Origin: an uncultured Eubacteriales bacterium
GTDB taxonomy: Bacteria; Bacillota; Clostridia; Oscillospirales; Oscillospiraceae
Length of the DNA: 64,000 bases
Reading direction: 5' to 3'
NCBI GenBank assembly: GCA_900544765.1
Contig: UQWI01000003.1
Coordinates: 62,001 to 126,000 of the forward strand
Below are positions 18,674-26,728 of this stretch, piece after piece. How positions within the stretch are numbered: the first letter of the stretch is position 1; each line of letters opens with the position of its first letter. The translations under genes were made by a program, and so were the position numbers. A model generated the notes under the pieces. That model did not search any database. It saw only the letters and a list, made by a program, of their open reading frames with translations, and had not been told where the DNA came from.

Positions 18674-19815
18674 ACTCTGTTCTCCTCCTTAATCTTAGTT
18701 CCGGCGTCCGGACGAGGGACGCGCGTGTATGTACTTCGATTGCCGGTTTTTACGCGTCCCGCGCAGACCGGGCAGCCGCTGTGCCGTCCGCGGGCTCGCG
18801 TGAAAATAACCGCCCGCCAGACGTGCCCCTCAGGGCAGCGCCACCAGACCTTCTTCCGGCTCCCAGTGGTGACCATTTCCGGCGTGAGCGCGCCGTTCAT
18901 ATCCTGCGCCCACTCGCGCGCTATACGCGGCTCCTGCGTCGCCAGGTCGTTGAAGCCCGGCATCACCAGCCGGTTCGCGCAATAGGGGCAGCCGCTGTTC
19001 GCCGAGCTGCGCGAGCTCACGACGGCTTTGTACTCGTGGCCGCGCGGGCACCGCCACCACACCTTGCGGTTGCTGTACACGGTGACCTGCTCCGGCGTCA
19101 GCGGCGCATTCAGCGTCGGGTGCCACTCAGCGGCAAGCTTAGGCTTTATCGAGGCCAGATCGTTGAAGCCCGGCATCACCAGCTTACCAGAGCAGTACGG
19201 ACACCCCGCGCCCTGAGATCTCGCGGATACCCGCGCTAACCACTCGTGCCCCCGTGAACACCGCCACCACACCTTGCGCCCCGACGAGGGGAAAACGTCG
19301 CGCGGTGTGAGCGCGCCGTTCTTCTCCGTGTCCCACTCCGTAGCCAGGCGGGGACTTGCAGTGGCGAGGTCGTTCTCTCCGGGGCTGAGCTCTCGTCCGG
19401 CGCAGACCGGGCAGCCAGTCCCGGCCACCCGCGATTTGACGGCCGCCCGCCAGCTGTGGCCCTTGGAGCATTTCCACCAGGCATAGCGGTGGCTGCCAGG
19501 CAGGACGTCGCGCGGCGTGAACGCCCCGTTCTTCTCCGTGTCCCACTCTGCGGCCAGGCGCGGATAGAGCGTCGCCAGGTCGTTCTCGCCCGGCACCGGC
19601 ACTCTGCCTGAACAGTACGGGCAGCCCGTGTGCTCGTTCGTGCGGCTGGTAATGCTGGCCTGATACAGGTGGCCCACGGCGCACCTCCACCAGCACTTCA
19701 CCTTGCTCCCATACGACACATTTTCAGGGCCAAAACCGTTCTCGTCGCGCGCCCACTCGTCGAGCAGCGCCGTTTCACCGGTCTCCCGGCAATAGTCATA
19801 GAGCGATTTCCGCAT
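18670..19815 (-). CDS. Five-repeat zinc-ribbon protein (DUF4379-like)
   Basis: 381 residues made of five ~70-residue repeats, each with WW(R/K)C, GH about 6 residues later, and GCP(Y/V)C about 15 residues after that, giving C/H/C/C zinc ligands; linkers read PGxNDLAT...EW. The pattern matches the probable zinc-ribbon family DUF4379. No enzyme motif, signal peptide or membrane segment is seen. The frame extends to a TTG at 19833, but the ATG at 19815 is chosen because GGAAGGGGG lies just before it. Its stop overlaps the start of the giant SLH gene. The gene lies directly downstream of the putative invertible segment. Nucleic-acid binding is a guess from the fold. Confidence 0.8.
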   Translation of the reverse strand: MRKSLYDYCRETGETALLDEWARDENGFGPENVSYGSKVKCWWRCAVGHLYQASITSRTNEHTGCPYCSGRVPVPGENDLATLYPRLAAEWDTEKNGAFTPRDVLPGSHRYAWWKCSKGHSWRAAVKSRVAGTGCPVCAGRELSPGENDLATASPRLATEWDTEKNGALTPRDVFPSSGRKVWWRCSRGHEWLARVSARSQGAGCPYCSGKLVMPGFNDLASIKPKLAAEWHPTLNAPLTPEQVTVYSNRKVWWRCPRGHEYKAVVSSRSSANSGCPYCANRLVMPGFNDLATQEPRIAREWAQDMNGALTPEMVTTGSRKKVWWRCPEGHVWRAVIFTRARGRHSGCPVCAGRVKTGNRSTYTRVPRPDAGTKIKEENRV

Positions 19816-19835
19816 GGCATCCCCCTTCCGCAAGC

Positions 19836-19857
19836 GGACACAATCCGTCTTGTGTCC
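19836..19857. repeat. Left recombination-like site of invertible segment
   Basis: 22 bases: arm GGACACAA, 6-base core TCCGTC, arm TTGTGTCC. The 8-base arms are perfect inverted repeats around a short asymmetric core, the layout of a tyrosine-recombinase crossover site. An inverted copy with 20 of 22 matches lies at 20056-20077. Confidence 0.8.
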
Positions 19858-19981
19858 AGTTCAATTTGTACTATAACGCCTGCTGCCGGCGAATCCGGTA
19901 GAAAAAGGGCGCAGCAATCCGTCCGTCGAAAAATCTCTCTCCGCCGGGCGCTGTTTCCATATTCATTTTTAAATAAAGGGC

Positions 19982-20010
19982 TTGATTTACGGCTGCGTTA
20001 ATGATAAAAT
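19982..20010 (+). promoter_or_regulatory. Promoter inside the invertible segment
   Basis: TTGATT (19982-19987), 17-base spacer, TAAAAT (20005-20010), on the plus strand. In the orientation sequenced it would transcribe antisense into the recombinase gene; flipped, it would drive the zinc-ribbon/SLH operon. The opposite strand has only a weak candidate (TATAGT near 19871-19876 without a -35). Confidence 0.65.
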
Positions 20011-20055
20011 TGGAAGCTATGAAGGATATGTATCTGTCTGCTTGCCTCTTTTACG

Positions 20056-20077
20056 AGACACAAGACGGATTATGTCC
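20056..20077. repeat. Right recombination-like site of invertible segment
   Basis: Arm AGACACAA, core GACGGA, arm TTATGTCC; the reverse complement matches the left site at 20 of 22 positions and the 6-base core exactly, so the two sites are in inverted orientation. Confidence 0.8.
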
Positions 20078-20091
20078 TTTTATTTTTTGCC

Positions 20092-20934
20092 CTACGATAT
20101 GAGCCTCATTCGCTCCAAAACGGCGCGGTGCTCCGCGCCCGTGGATATCAGGTATATGCGCGTCGTCTCCAGCGAGCTGTGTCCCAGCACGTCGGCCAGC
20201 TTGACCACGTCGCGGCACTCGTTGTAAAACGAGCGGGCAAACAGGTGCCGCAGGTTGTGCGGGAACACCTTTCCGGGCGACACGCCCGCGCTTTCGCACA
20301 GGGATTTCATCTCGGCCCATATCTGCTTGCGGGACAGGCCCCTGCCGCAGCGTGACAGGAATATCTCTCCCCGAGTTATCCGACGCTTTGCCGCATATTT
20401 GAGCAATTTGTCGCGGAGCCTGGCCGGAATCATAATCGTCCTCACCTTGCCCTTGAGCGCTATCCGCGCCACACCGGCGAGCACGCTCTCGCGCGTGATG
20501 AACTTCAGCTCGCTGACCCGTATGCCCGTGGAGCATATGGTTTCCATCAGCAGCGCCAACCGCTCCTTGTGTCCGCGCCGCGCCGTGTCCACCAGGCGTG
20601 CGTACTCCCCGCGCGTGAGCTCCCTGCCCTCGTCGCAGAAAACCTGCCGCTGCCGCCTCAAAGGCTTTATCCTGCAGTCGTCCCGCCCCATCGAGGCGAA
20701 CAGCCCGTTGACTGCCGCTATCTTGCAGTTGACCGTAGACGGGGCGTAGCCTTGCTCGAACAAGGTCAGCTTCCACTCGCAGGCCGCCTTATGCGTCAGC
20801 TCTCCATCCGCCAGCCACACGGCAAATTGGGCAGCGTCACGCATATAGCTCCCCAGGGTTGAGTCAGAGCGCTCCGCGGCTTCCAGCACCGCGCGGTAGG
20901 CGCTCAGTGCCTGTTCAGTGATTGTGCGCGTCAT
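20092..20934 (-). CDS. Tyrosine recombinase of the adjacent switch
   Basis: 280 residues with an N-terminal SAM-like core-binding domain (to ~105) and a C-terminal catalytic domain. The full catalytic set is visible: Arg139 (STGIRVSEL), Lys163 (LKGKV), His226-x-x-Arg229 (PHNLRH), His252 (LGHSS) and Tyr261 (TRIYL). Size and layout are XerC/D-like, as in recombinases that flip neighbouring DNA. Start chosen at the second of two ATGs, since AAGGAGG is 7 bases before it but only 1 base before the first. Its 3' end lies 15 bases from the right inverted site, which points to that site as its substrate. Confidence 0.9.
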   Translation of the reverse strand: MTRTITEQALSAYRAVLEAAERSDSTLGSYMRDAAQFAVWLADGELTHKAACEWKLTLFEQGYAPSTVNCKIAAVNGLFASMGRDDCRIKPLRRQRQVFCDEGRELTRGEYARLVDTARRGHKERLALLMETICSTGIRVSELKFITRESVLAGVARIALKGKVRTIMIPARLRDKLLKYAAKRRITRGEIFLSRCGRGLSRKQIWAEMKSLCESAGVSPGKVFPHNLRHLFARSFYNECRDVVKLADVLGHSSLETTRIYLISTGAEHRAVLERMRLIS

Positions 20935-21016
20935 ATTCATGCCTCCTTGTCTGGAATTAGTTTACCGCTTTTAGGAAATATGATACCCGACGGCACTAAT
21001 ATTCTCAAACAAACAA

Positions 21017-21051
21017 AACCCCCCGGAGCGCTTAACACACTCCGGGGGGTT
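21017..21051 (-). terminator. Terminator after the ECF subunit gene
   Basis: 12-bp stem AACCCCCCGGAG with an 11-base loop, followed on the minus strand by TTTTGTTTGTTTG. Confidence 0.85.
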
Positions 21052-21076
21052 GATATATCGGGTATTAATAATGGTA

Positions 21077-21607
21077 TCAGAGCTTGGGGAACCACTCGCG
21101 CACAGGCTTGACTCCCTTGAGAGCGAGGGCCAGGACGGTGCTGGCCGCTATGCCCAGCAGCGACTGCACCACGTTCGAGGGTATACCCGCCGCCGCGCCA
21201 AGCATTGAATTCATAAGTATGCCGTCATACAGCCAATACCCGGCCACCATGAGTATCTCTGCAGCCAGGCTCGCCAGGACGAGCGACCAGGGATGCTTGC
21301 CGGAGGCTCTATATATTGCGGCTGCAAGCAGCGCCATGAGAGCCTTTATAACCAGTGTCGCCGGGACGTATGCGGTATAGCCGCTTATCAGGTCGGCAAG
21401 GGCCGGGCCGATTCCGCCCGCCGCCGCGCCATAGGCGCCGCCCAGCAGGTACGCTCCCAGAAGTACCACGGTGTCGCCCAGGTTCATATATCCGCCCGTC
21501 GGGCTCGGTATGCGTATGACCAGCGTGGCAACGCAGGAGAGCGCCGCCAGCAGGGCCGTCATAACCAATATGCGCGTCCTGTACGCCGCGCTGTTTTCAT
21601 GTGTCAT
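21077..21607 (-). CDS. ECF transporter substrate-binding (S) subunit
   Basis: 176 residues, hydrophobic with about six membrane spans. The pattern ALLAALSCVATLVIRIPSP, GGYMNLGDTVVLLGAYLLGG and AAAGGIGPALADLISGYTAYVPATLVIKALMA matches S components of energy-coupling factor vitamin transporters, which work with a shared EcfAA'T module encoded elsewhere. The ATG at 21607 is taken, after GGAGGCG; the open frame upstream runs across the promoter region. It is divergent from a MocR/PdxR-type regulator, so a vitamin B6-related substrate is the best inference; hydroxymethylpyrimidine is another option. A strong terminator follows. Confidence 0.85.
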   Translation of the reverse strand: MTHENSAAYRTRILVMTALLAALSCVATLVIRIPSPTGGYMNLGDTVVLLGAYLLGGAYGAAAGGIGPALADLISGYTAYVPATLVIKALMALLAAAIYRASGKHPWSLVLASLAAEILMVAGYWLYDGILMNSMLGAAAGIPSNVVQSLLGIAASTVLALALKGVKPVREWFPKL

Positions 21608-21710
21608 GCTTTTCGCCTCCAAGGGGATGATGTGCTTGCATTTTACGGCAGCTGTGGTATTATTGAAATATCCACTTTTAACTTTTTTAATAATACCAGA
21701 GGTGCAGCAC
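21608..21710. promoter_or_regulatory. Divergent control region, ECF subunit / MocR
   Basis: A plus-strand promoter TTGCAT (21636-21641), 16-base spacer, TATTAT (21658-21663) serves the MocR gene. A perfect 9-bp inverted repeat GGTATTATT/AATAATACC (21656-21664 and 21689-21697) spans the -10 and could be a regulator site. On the minus strand TTCAAT...TAAAAT within the same stretch could serve the transporter gene. Confidence 0.55.
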
Positions 21711-23096
21711 ATGCTGACATATGATTTGACGGCGCGTGGAAACACGCCGATATACGAGTACCTTTACCGCTGCCTGCGCTCGGACATCCTGTCAGGGGCG
21801 CTGGAAGTGGGCGGCAGGCTGCCCAGCCGCCGCAGCTTTGCCGAGCACCTGGGCGTGTCGGTAATCACGGTAGATGCGGCCTACAGCCTGTTGGAGGCCG
21901 AGGGCTGCATAGAGGCCGTGCCGAGGCGCGGCTATTTTGTCTGCGCGAGGCCCATTTCCCCGCCGCAGGGTGTCCCCGTCGTGGACAGTGTGCCGGAAGC
22001 GCCCTCCGCCGGGCCAAGGCTGGATTTGCGTTCAAACCGCGTAGACGCCTCCCTGTTCCCCGTCGGCGTGTGGGCGAAGCTGACTCGGCGCGTGCTCTCC
22101 GAGGACCCCGATTCGCTGCTGGGCAGCGTACCGCACGCCGGGCTCTACGAGCTGCGCAGCGCCATAGCGGCCTATCTGCGCGGCTACAAGGGCATGCCCG
22201 TCTCGGCCTCGCAGGTTGTCGTAGGTGCGGGGGCGGAATTCCTGTATCTCATGCTGGCGCAGCTCTTCCGCGGCGCCGCCTTTGCGCTCGAGGACCCGGG
22301 CTACCCCAAAATACGCCAGGCCTACGTCGGTTCCGGTATAGACTGCATCCCCGTCGGTCTTGACGAGCAGGGCGTGAAACCGGATGCGCTGCGCTCTGGC
22401 GGCGCGGCCGTACTGCACATCTCCCCCGCACACCAGTATCCCACCGGACTGGTCACGCCGCTGCCGCGCCGCCAGGAGCTGCTCACCTGGGCGCAGAGCA
22501 CAGGCGGCTACATCATCGAGGACGACTACGACAGCGAGCTGAGCTTCACCCCGATGCCGCTGCCCACGCTCTCTAGCATCGACCGCGCGGGGAGGGTCAT
22601 ATACATGAACACCTTCTCGCAGACCATATCCCCCGGCATGCGCGTGGGCTATCTCGTCTTGCCGGAGCGCCTGGCCGGGGAATGGCAGGACCGGCTCGGC
22701 TTCTACTCCTGCGCAGTGCCGACGCTCGAGCAGCATGTGCTGGCCCGCTTCATCTCCGGCGGCTACTATGAGCGGCACCTGACGCGTCTGCGCAAGGCCT
22801 GCCGTGAAAAGCGCTGCGCCGTGCTGGAGGCCTTTTCGAACAGCGCCTTCGCCTCCCGCGTGTCTATACGCGAGCCGGGAGCGGGAACCCACTTCCTGAT
22901 GAGGCTCGACACCGGCGCGTCAGACAGTGAGATACGCTCTCGCGCGCTCGGGCAGGGGCTGAGGCTCGGCTTCCTCTCCGACTACGCCTTCAACCCGGAG
23001 AGCGCAGAGCAGCATGTGCTGGTCATCAACTACGCCGGGCTCTCCGGCGGGCGCCTTGACGAGGCCGTCCGCCTGCTCGAGCGCGTGCTGTACTGA
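21711..23096 (+). CDS. MocR-type (GntR-aminotransferase) regulator
   Basis: 461 residues. Residues ~1-80 form a GntR winged helix (PIYEYLYRCLRSDILSGALEVGGRLPSRRSFAEHLGVS), the rest is a class I aminotransferase-like domain with HISPAHQYPTG and EDDYDSELSF; such regulators sense pyridoxal phosphate. The frame is open 80 codons further upstream but the ATG at 21711 with AGAGGTG before it is chosen. Its place opposite an ECF S subunit resembles PdxR-like regulators controlling B6 synthesis or uptake; target assignment is inference. Confidence 0.9.
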   Translation: MLTYDLTARGNTPIYEYLYRCLRSDILSGALEVGGRLPSRRSFAEHLGVSVITVDAAYSLLEAEGCIEAVPRRGYFVCARPISPPQGVPVVDSVPEAPSAGPRLDLRSNRVDASLFPVGVWAKLTRRVLSEDPDSLLGSVPHAGLYELRSAIAAYLRGYKGMPVSASQVVVGAGAEFLYLMLAQLFRGAAFALEDPGYPKIRQAYVGSGIDCIPVGLDEQGVKPDALRSGGAAVLHISPAHQYPTGLVTPLPRRQELLTWAQSTGGYIIEDDYDSELSFTPMPLPTLSSIDRAGRVIYMNTFSQTISPGMRVGYLVLPERLAGEWQDRLGFYSCAVPTLEQHVLARFISGGYYERHLTRLRKACREKRCAVLEAFSNSAFASRVSIREPGAGTHFLMRLDTGASDSEIRSRALGQGLRLGFLSDYAFNPESAEQHVLVINYAGLSGGRLDEAVRLLERVLY

Positions 23097-23105
23097 CACC
23101 TGTCA
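23094..23105. promoter_or_regulatory. Possible NiaR operator upstream of pncB
   Basis: TGACACCTGTCA followed by AGA. The cores GACACCTGT and GTCAAGA recur at 29098-29117 before the IIC-like transporter gene. It lies upstream of the pncB -35, overlapping the stop codon of the preceding gene, so the repression geometry is unclear. Confidence 0.4.
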
Positions 23106-23137
23106 AGATAGTTTATTTTATAACACCTCCAAACGGA

Positions 23138-23166
23138 TTGAAAAAAATATGTAAAGAGCTTATAAT
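23138..23166 (+). promoter_or_regulatory. pncB-niaR promoter
   Basis: TTGAAA (23138-23143), 17-base spacer, TATAAT (23161-23166), 33 bases before the pncB start. Confidence 0.8.
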
Positions 23167-23198
23167 CAGTTCAACTACTCCGAAGAGGGGATACGCAA

Positions 23199-24647
23199 AT
23201 GCAAAAATACAGCCACAACTACACCATGCTCTGCGATTTCTACGAGCTCACAATGGGCAATGGGTATTTCGTCAGCGGCATGAAGGACACCGTAACCTAT
23301 TTTGACCTCTTTTACCGCACAGTGCCCGACCAGGGCGGCTTCGCCATAGCCGCCGGGCTCGAGCAGGCGGTGGATTATATCAAGAACCTGCACTTTGATG
23401 AAGAGGACATAGAGTATCTGCGCGCGCGCGGCATCTTCGACGAGGGCTTCCTCGACTATCTCCGCGGCTTCAAGTTCACGGGCGACGTCTGGGCAGTACC
23501 GGAGGGAACGCCGGTGTTCCCCCGCGAGCCTGTCATAACCGTGCGCGCCCCCGCCATACAGGCCCAGCTGCTGGAGACCTTCCTGCTGCTGACCATCAAC
23601 CACCAGAGCCTCATCGCCACGAAGGCCAACCGCGTAGTGCGCGCGGCCGACGGCCGGACTGTGCTCGAATTTGGCTCCCGCCGCGCACAGGGCGCGGACG
23701 CGGCAATACTCGGCGCGCGCGCGGCCTACATAGGCGGCTGCAAGGGTACCGCCTGCGTGCTCACCGACCAGCTCTACGGCGTTCCCGCGGCGGGCACCAT
23801 GGCCCACGCCTGGGTGCAGATGTTCCCCAGCCAGTACGAGGCCTTCAAGTCCTACTGCGAGACCTATCCCACCAACGCCGTGCTGCTGGTGGACACTTAC
23901 GACACCCTGCGCCAGGGCGTGCCGGACGCCATACGCGCCTTCAACGAGGTGCTCAAGCCGCGCGGCATCACCAAGTGCGGCATACGCCTGGACAGCGGCG
24001 ACCTAGCCTATCTCACCCGACAGGCCCGCAAGATGCTTGACGAGGCCGGCTGGACGGAGTGCACCATCACCTGCTCCAACAGCCTGGACGAGCACCTCAT
24101 CCGAGAGCTGCTGCGCCAGGGCGCGTGCATAGACTCCTTCGGCGTCGGCGAGCGGCTCATAACCAGCCGCACCAGCCCGGTTTTCGACGGCGTATACAAA
24201 CTTGTGGCCGTCGAGGAGGGCGGCGAGATAGTGCCGCGCATCAAGGTCAGCGAGAACGTCGGCAAGATAACCAATCCACACTACAAGCGGCTGTACCGCT
24301 TCTACGGCCGCGATACTGGCATGGCCGAGGCCGATTACATCACCGTACACGACGAGGTTGTCGACGACAGCAAGGACCTGGTCATACGCGACCCGGATGC
24401 GACCTGGAAGCAGAAAACCATGACCAACTTCCGCGCGCGCGAGCTTCAGGTGCCCATATTCAAGGGCGGAGAGCTGGTCTACAAGCTGCCCACCCTGCCT
24501 GAGATTCAGGATTACTGCAAGCGCGAGATAGCCACGCTCTGGCCCGAGGTACTGCGCTTTGACTACCCGCACAACTACTACGTCGACCTCTCCGACCGCC
24601 TGCTGGGCATCAAGAACGAGATGCTCAGCGCGGCGCACCACAGCTGA
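23199..24647 (+). CDS. pncB: Nicotinate phosphoribosyltransferase
   Basis: 482 residues, full length. Converts nicotinate and PRPP (with ATP) to nicotinate mononucleotide, the salvage entry to NAD. Family features: YTMLCDFYELTMGNGYF near the N-terminus, GSRRAQG, the GTMAHAWVQMF block with the conserved His, and GIRLDSGDLAYLTRQARKML in the phosphate-binding region. Forms an operon with the niacin repressor that follows, whose start overlaps its stop by one base. Preceded by a GAGGGG site and a good promoter. Confidence 0.96.
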   Translation: MQKYSHNYTMLCDFYELTMGNGYFVSGMKDTVTYFDLFYRTVPDQGGFAIAAGLEQAVDYIKNLHFDEEDIEYLRARGIFDEGFLDYLRGFKFTGDVWAVPEGTPVFPREPVITVRAPAIQAQLLETFLLLTINHQSLIATKANRVVRAADGRTVLEFGSRRAQGADAAILGARAAYIGGCKGTACVLTDQLYGVPAAGTMAHAWVQMFPSQYEAFKSYCETYPTNAVLLVDTYDTLRQGVPDAIRAFNEVLKPRGITKCGIRLDSGDLAYLTRQARKMLDEAGWTECTITCSNSLDEHLIRELLRQGACIDSFGVGERLITSRTSPVFDGVYKLVAVEEGGEIVPRIKVSENVGKITNPHYKRLYRFYGRDTGMAEADYITVHDEVVDDSKDLVIRDPDATWKQKTMTNFRARELQVPIFKGGELVYKLPTLPEIQDYCKREIATLWPEVLRFDYPHNYYVDLSDRLLGIKNEMLSAAHHS

Positions 24648-25159
24648 TGGACGCCGCCGGACGCCGCCGCGCAATAGCCGAGACGCTCGCGCGCAGTGGC
24701 GCGCCCGTGGCCGCCTCCGCCCTGGGCGAGCGCTTCGGAGTCAGCCGCCAGATAGTCGTCGGCGACATAGCGCTGCTGCGCGCTCAGGGGCTGTATATCA
24801 CGGCCACGCCGCGCGGCTATGTCCTCGGCAGCGGGCGCGAGGAGGGGCTCAGGCGCACCGTCGCCTGCGTACACGGCTTTGATGGCATGGAGCGCGAGCT
24901 GGACATCATGGTCGACAACGGCTGCACCGTGCTCGACGTAGTCATAGAGCACGCCGTATACGGCCAGCTGACGGGCGAGCTGCATCTGAAAAGCCGCCAT
25001 GACGTGGCGGAGTTTATGCGCCGCTCGCGCGAAAACGGCGGCTCCCCGCTCTCGACGCTCACAGCCGGCATACACATACACACCCTGCTTTGCCCAGACG
25101 AGGCGAGCTATGAGCGCTGCGTGCATGATTTGCGCGAAGCCGGGCTGCTGCTGGACTGA
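24647..25159 (+). CDS. niaR: Niacin-responsive repressor NiaR
   Basis: 170 residues: N-terminal HTH_11-type helix-turn-helix (~5-60, VAASALGERFGVSRQIVVGDI) and a C-terminal 3H domain with conserved His76, His102 and His143/145, the nicotinate and metal-binding region of NiaR/YrxA. In Firmicutes this protein represses NAD synthesis and niacin uptake genes when niacin is present. Translationally coupled to pncB. Two candidate operators are visible in the window (near 23094 and 29098). Confidence 0.93.
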   Translation: MDAAGRRRAIAETLARSGAPVAASALGERFGVSRQIVVGDIALLRAQGLYITATPRGYVLGSGREEGLRRTVACVHGFDGMERELDIMVDNGCTVLDVVIEHAVYGQLTGELHLKSRHDVAEFMRRSRENGGSPLSTLTAGIHIHTLLCPDEASYERCVHDLREAGLLLD

Positions 25160-25167
25160 ATAAAACA

Positions 25168-25198
25168 AAAAGGCGTGCGCTTAAAGCGCACGCCTTTT
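25168..25198. terminator. Bidirectional terminator
   Basis: 15-bp stem AAAAGGCGTGCGCTT with a one-base loop, with A and T runs on both sides, between convergent niaR and the LCP gene. Confidence 0.9.
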
Positions 25199-25210
25199 GC
25201 GTGTATTGGT

Positions 25211-26524
25211 TCAGCCGCGCAGGTAGGTGTAATCCGTAAAGGAATCGGCCCCGCCTGCTATGGTGCCTGTGGTGGAGTAGAACCCGCTGGTCGACGAGTG
25301 CGTGAGTATGTTCACGTTGCTCTCCGTGACAGGCTGGTCGTAGGGGTTGAGCTTCTCGTTTATCATAGTTATCCACTCGTCGACGTAGATGGAGACGTAG
25401 CTCAGGCCCTTGATGGAGTCGTTGTAGTTGGCGGGAATGGTCTGGAAGGTGATATTATCGCTCGAGCACATCAGGAACTGACGCGCGAAGAACGCGAGGT
25501 TTGCCGTGTCCATATTTGTGAGGACATACTCCTCAAAAATGTCTATGAACTCCGCCAGGTGCGGGATGCTGCCGAGGGAGATGAACTGGCTCGCTATGCT
25601 CATGAGGAAGTCCTGCTGAGTCTCGATGCGGCCTATGTCCGCCGTAACATATCCTGAGCGGAAGCGCATCACGCCTACGGCCTCTTCTCCGGTCAGATGC
25701 TGCATGCCGGCGTCGAGGTCTATCACCAGATCCTGGGTCGGATCGGTGTAGTGCATATCCACCGGTACGTCGTAATCAACGCCGCCGATGGCGTTTATCA
25801 GCTCAACGAAGGCCTCGAGATTCACTGCCGCGTATACGTCGGGCGTAAAACCGAGGATGTCGGTAATGCCCTCAAGGAGCCTGTCTATTCCGCCCTGCAG
25901 CTTGGCGTCCTGGTCGCCGTCAGTGTTGTTCATGCCGCGCAGGAAGAGCTCGTTTATCTTCTTCGTGCCTCCGGAGATGTTCATCAGCGTGTCGCGCGGG
26001 ATACTGACGACGTTTATTGTGTGGTTCACCGTGTCGAGGCGTCCTACCATAATCGTGTCGGTGTGGTAGGCCACCTGGTCGAAGCCTACAACAAGGAAGG
26101 TGTACATGCCGTCAACGAGGCTTGCTGGCGCGCCCGCGTTGGGATCCTCGGTCGGCTCCGGCGTGGCGCTGGCCTCTGGATCGGCGCTCTCGACAGGCGT
26201 GGTCGTGCTCGGCTGCACAAGCCCGCCCTGCTGCCGCTCAGGCGGCTTCTCCCAAAGTGCGTACACTATTACGGCAAGCGCCAGCACGGCCACTATGGCT
26301 CCGCACACGGCGCCTATCACGCGGCCCTTGGAGCGTTTTTTCCCTCCTGATGGCTTGCGTCCGGGCCGGTCCGGGCGCCGGACGGGACGAGCCTCTTCGA
26401 CGGCTTCATTTGTGACGCCGTCCTCAAGCTCATAAAAGTCCCCGCCGCGATATTCCTCTTCCCTGCGGGAATGCTCCCGGCTGCCGCCGGAGTGCCCGCC
26501 GTGATGATTTCCGTTTAACTTCAT
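25211..26524 (-). CDS. LytR-CpsA-Psr family wall-polymer ligase
   Basis: 437 residues, type II membrane topology: a polar N-terminal cytoplasmic part rich in His/Gly/Arg (~1-65), one membrane span (~67-90, VIGAVCGAIVAVLALAVIVYAL), a Thr/Pro/Glu linker, then the LCP catalytic domain. Family marks are FLVVGFDQVAYHTDTIMVGRLDTVNHTINVVSIPRDTLMN and the Arg residues near MRFRSGYVTADIGRIETQQDF. LCP enzymes transfer lipid-linked glycopolymers to peptidoglycan outside the membrane. A plausible link is attachment of the secondary wall polymer that SLH domains bind, but no direct evidence exists here. Confidence 0.9.
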   Translation of the reverse strand: MKLNGNHHGGHSGGSREHSRREEEYRGGDFYELEDGVTNEAVEEARPVRRPDRPGRKPSGGKKRSKGRVIGAVCGAIVAVLALAVIVYALWEKPPERQQGGLVQPSTTTPVESADPEASATPEPTEDPNAGAPASLVDGMYTFLVVGFDQVAYHTDTIMVGRLDTVNHTINVVSIPRDTLMNISGGTKKINELFLRGMNNTDGDQDAKLQGGIDRLLEGITDILGFTPDVYAAVNLEAFVELINAIGGVDYDVPVDMHYTDPTQDLVIDLDAGMQHLTGEEAVGVMRFRSGYVTADIGRIETQQDFLMSIASQFISLGSIPHLAEFIDIFEEYVLTNMDTANLAFFARQFLMCSSDNITFQTIPANYNDSIKGLSYVSIYVDEWITMINEKLNPYDQPVTESNVNILTHSSTSGFYSTTGTIAGGADSFTDYTYLRG

Positions 26525-26665
26525 GGGTACAGCCCCTTTGCTATATATACTGCGATATTAGACGCAAAAAGCGCAGCAATGTTTCACGCGTGGTGAACAT
26601 AATAACACAAGTTTATGAAGAAATCTACTGCTTCCAACATTTTTTTGCAGACGCTTTCTTAGGCG

Positions 26666-26713
26666 TTGACACGCGGCCATATGCGTGCTATCATATTCGT
26701 AACTAAAGTTACG
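26666..26713 (+). promoter_or_regulatory. Promoter and palindromic operator of the XRE gene
   Basis: TTGACA (26666-26671), 17-base spacer, TATCAT (26689-26694). A 16-base palindrome CGTAACTAAAGTTACG (26698-26713) covers the expected start site, ideally placed for autorepression. Confidence 0.7.
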
Positions 26714-26728
26714 GCAGGAGTTATCATT

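Larger units (their letters stand above)
19836..20077. other. Putative invertible promoter segment
   Basis: A 242-base block bounded by two inverted, nearly identical 22-base sites, placed between a tyrosine recombinase gene (20092-20934) and the start of the zinc-ribbon/SLH operon (19815). The interior carries one good promoter, now pointing right (away from the operon). Inversion would place its -10 at about 19903-19908 on the minus strand, roughly 80 bases before the operon start. No reading frame of coding quality fits inside. Known analogues are recombinase-controlled promoters of Clostridioides difficile and Bacteroides. Confidence 0.75.

Noticed and set aside
19836..19857. Simple terminator or regulator operator
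   Set aside because: The dyad has no T run, and an inverted second copy with the same asymmetric core lies next to a recombinase gene, which fits a recombination site better.
23097..23198. Riboswitch before pncB
   Set aside because: Too short and AT-rich; a promoter and a NiaR-like site explain it.
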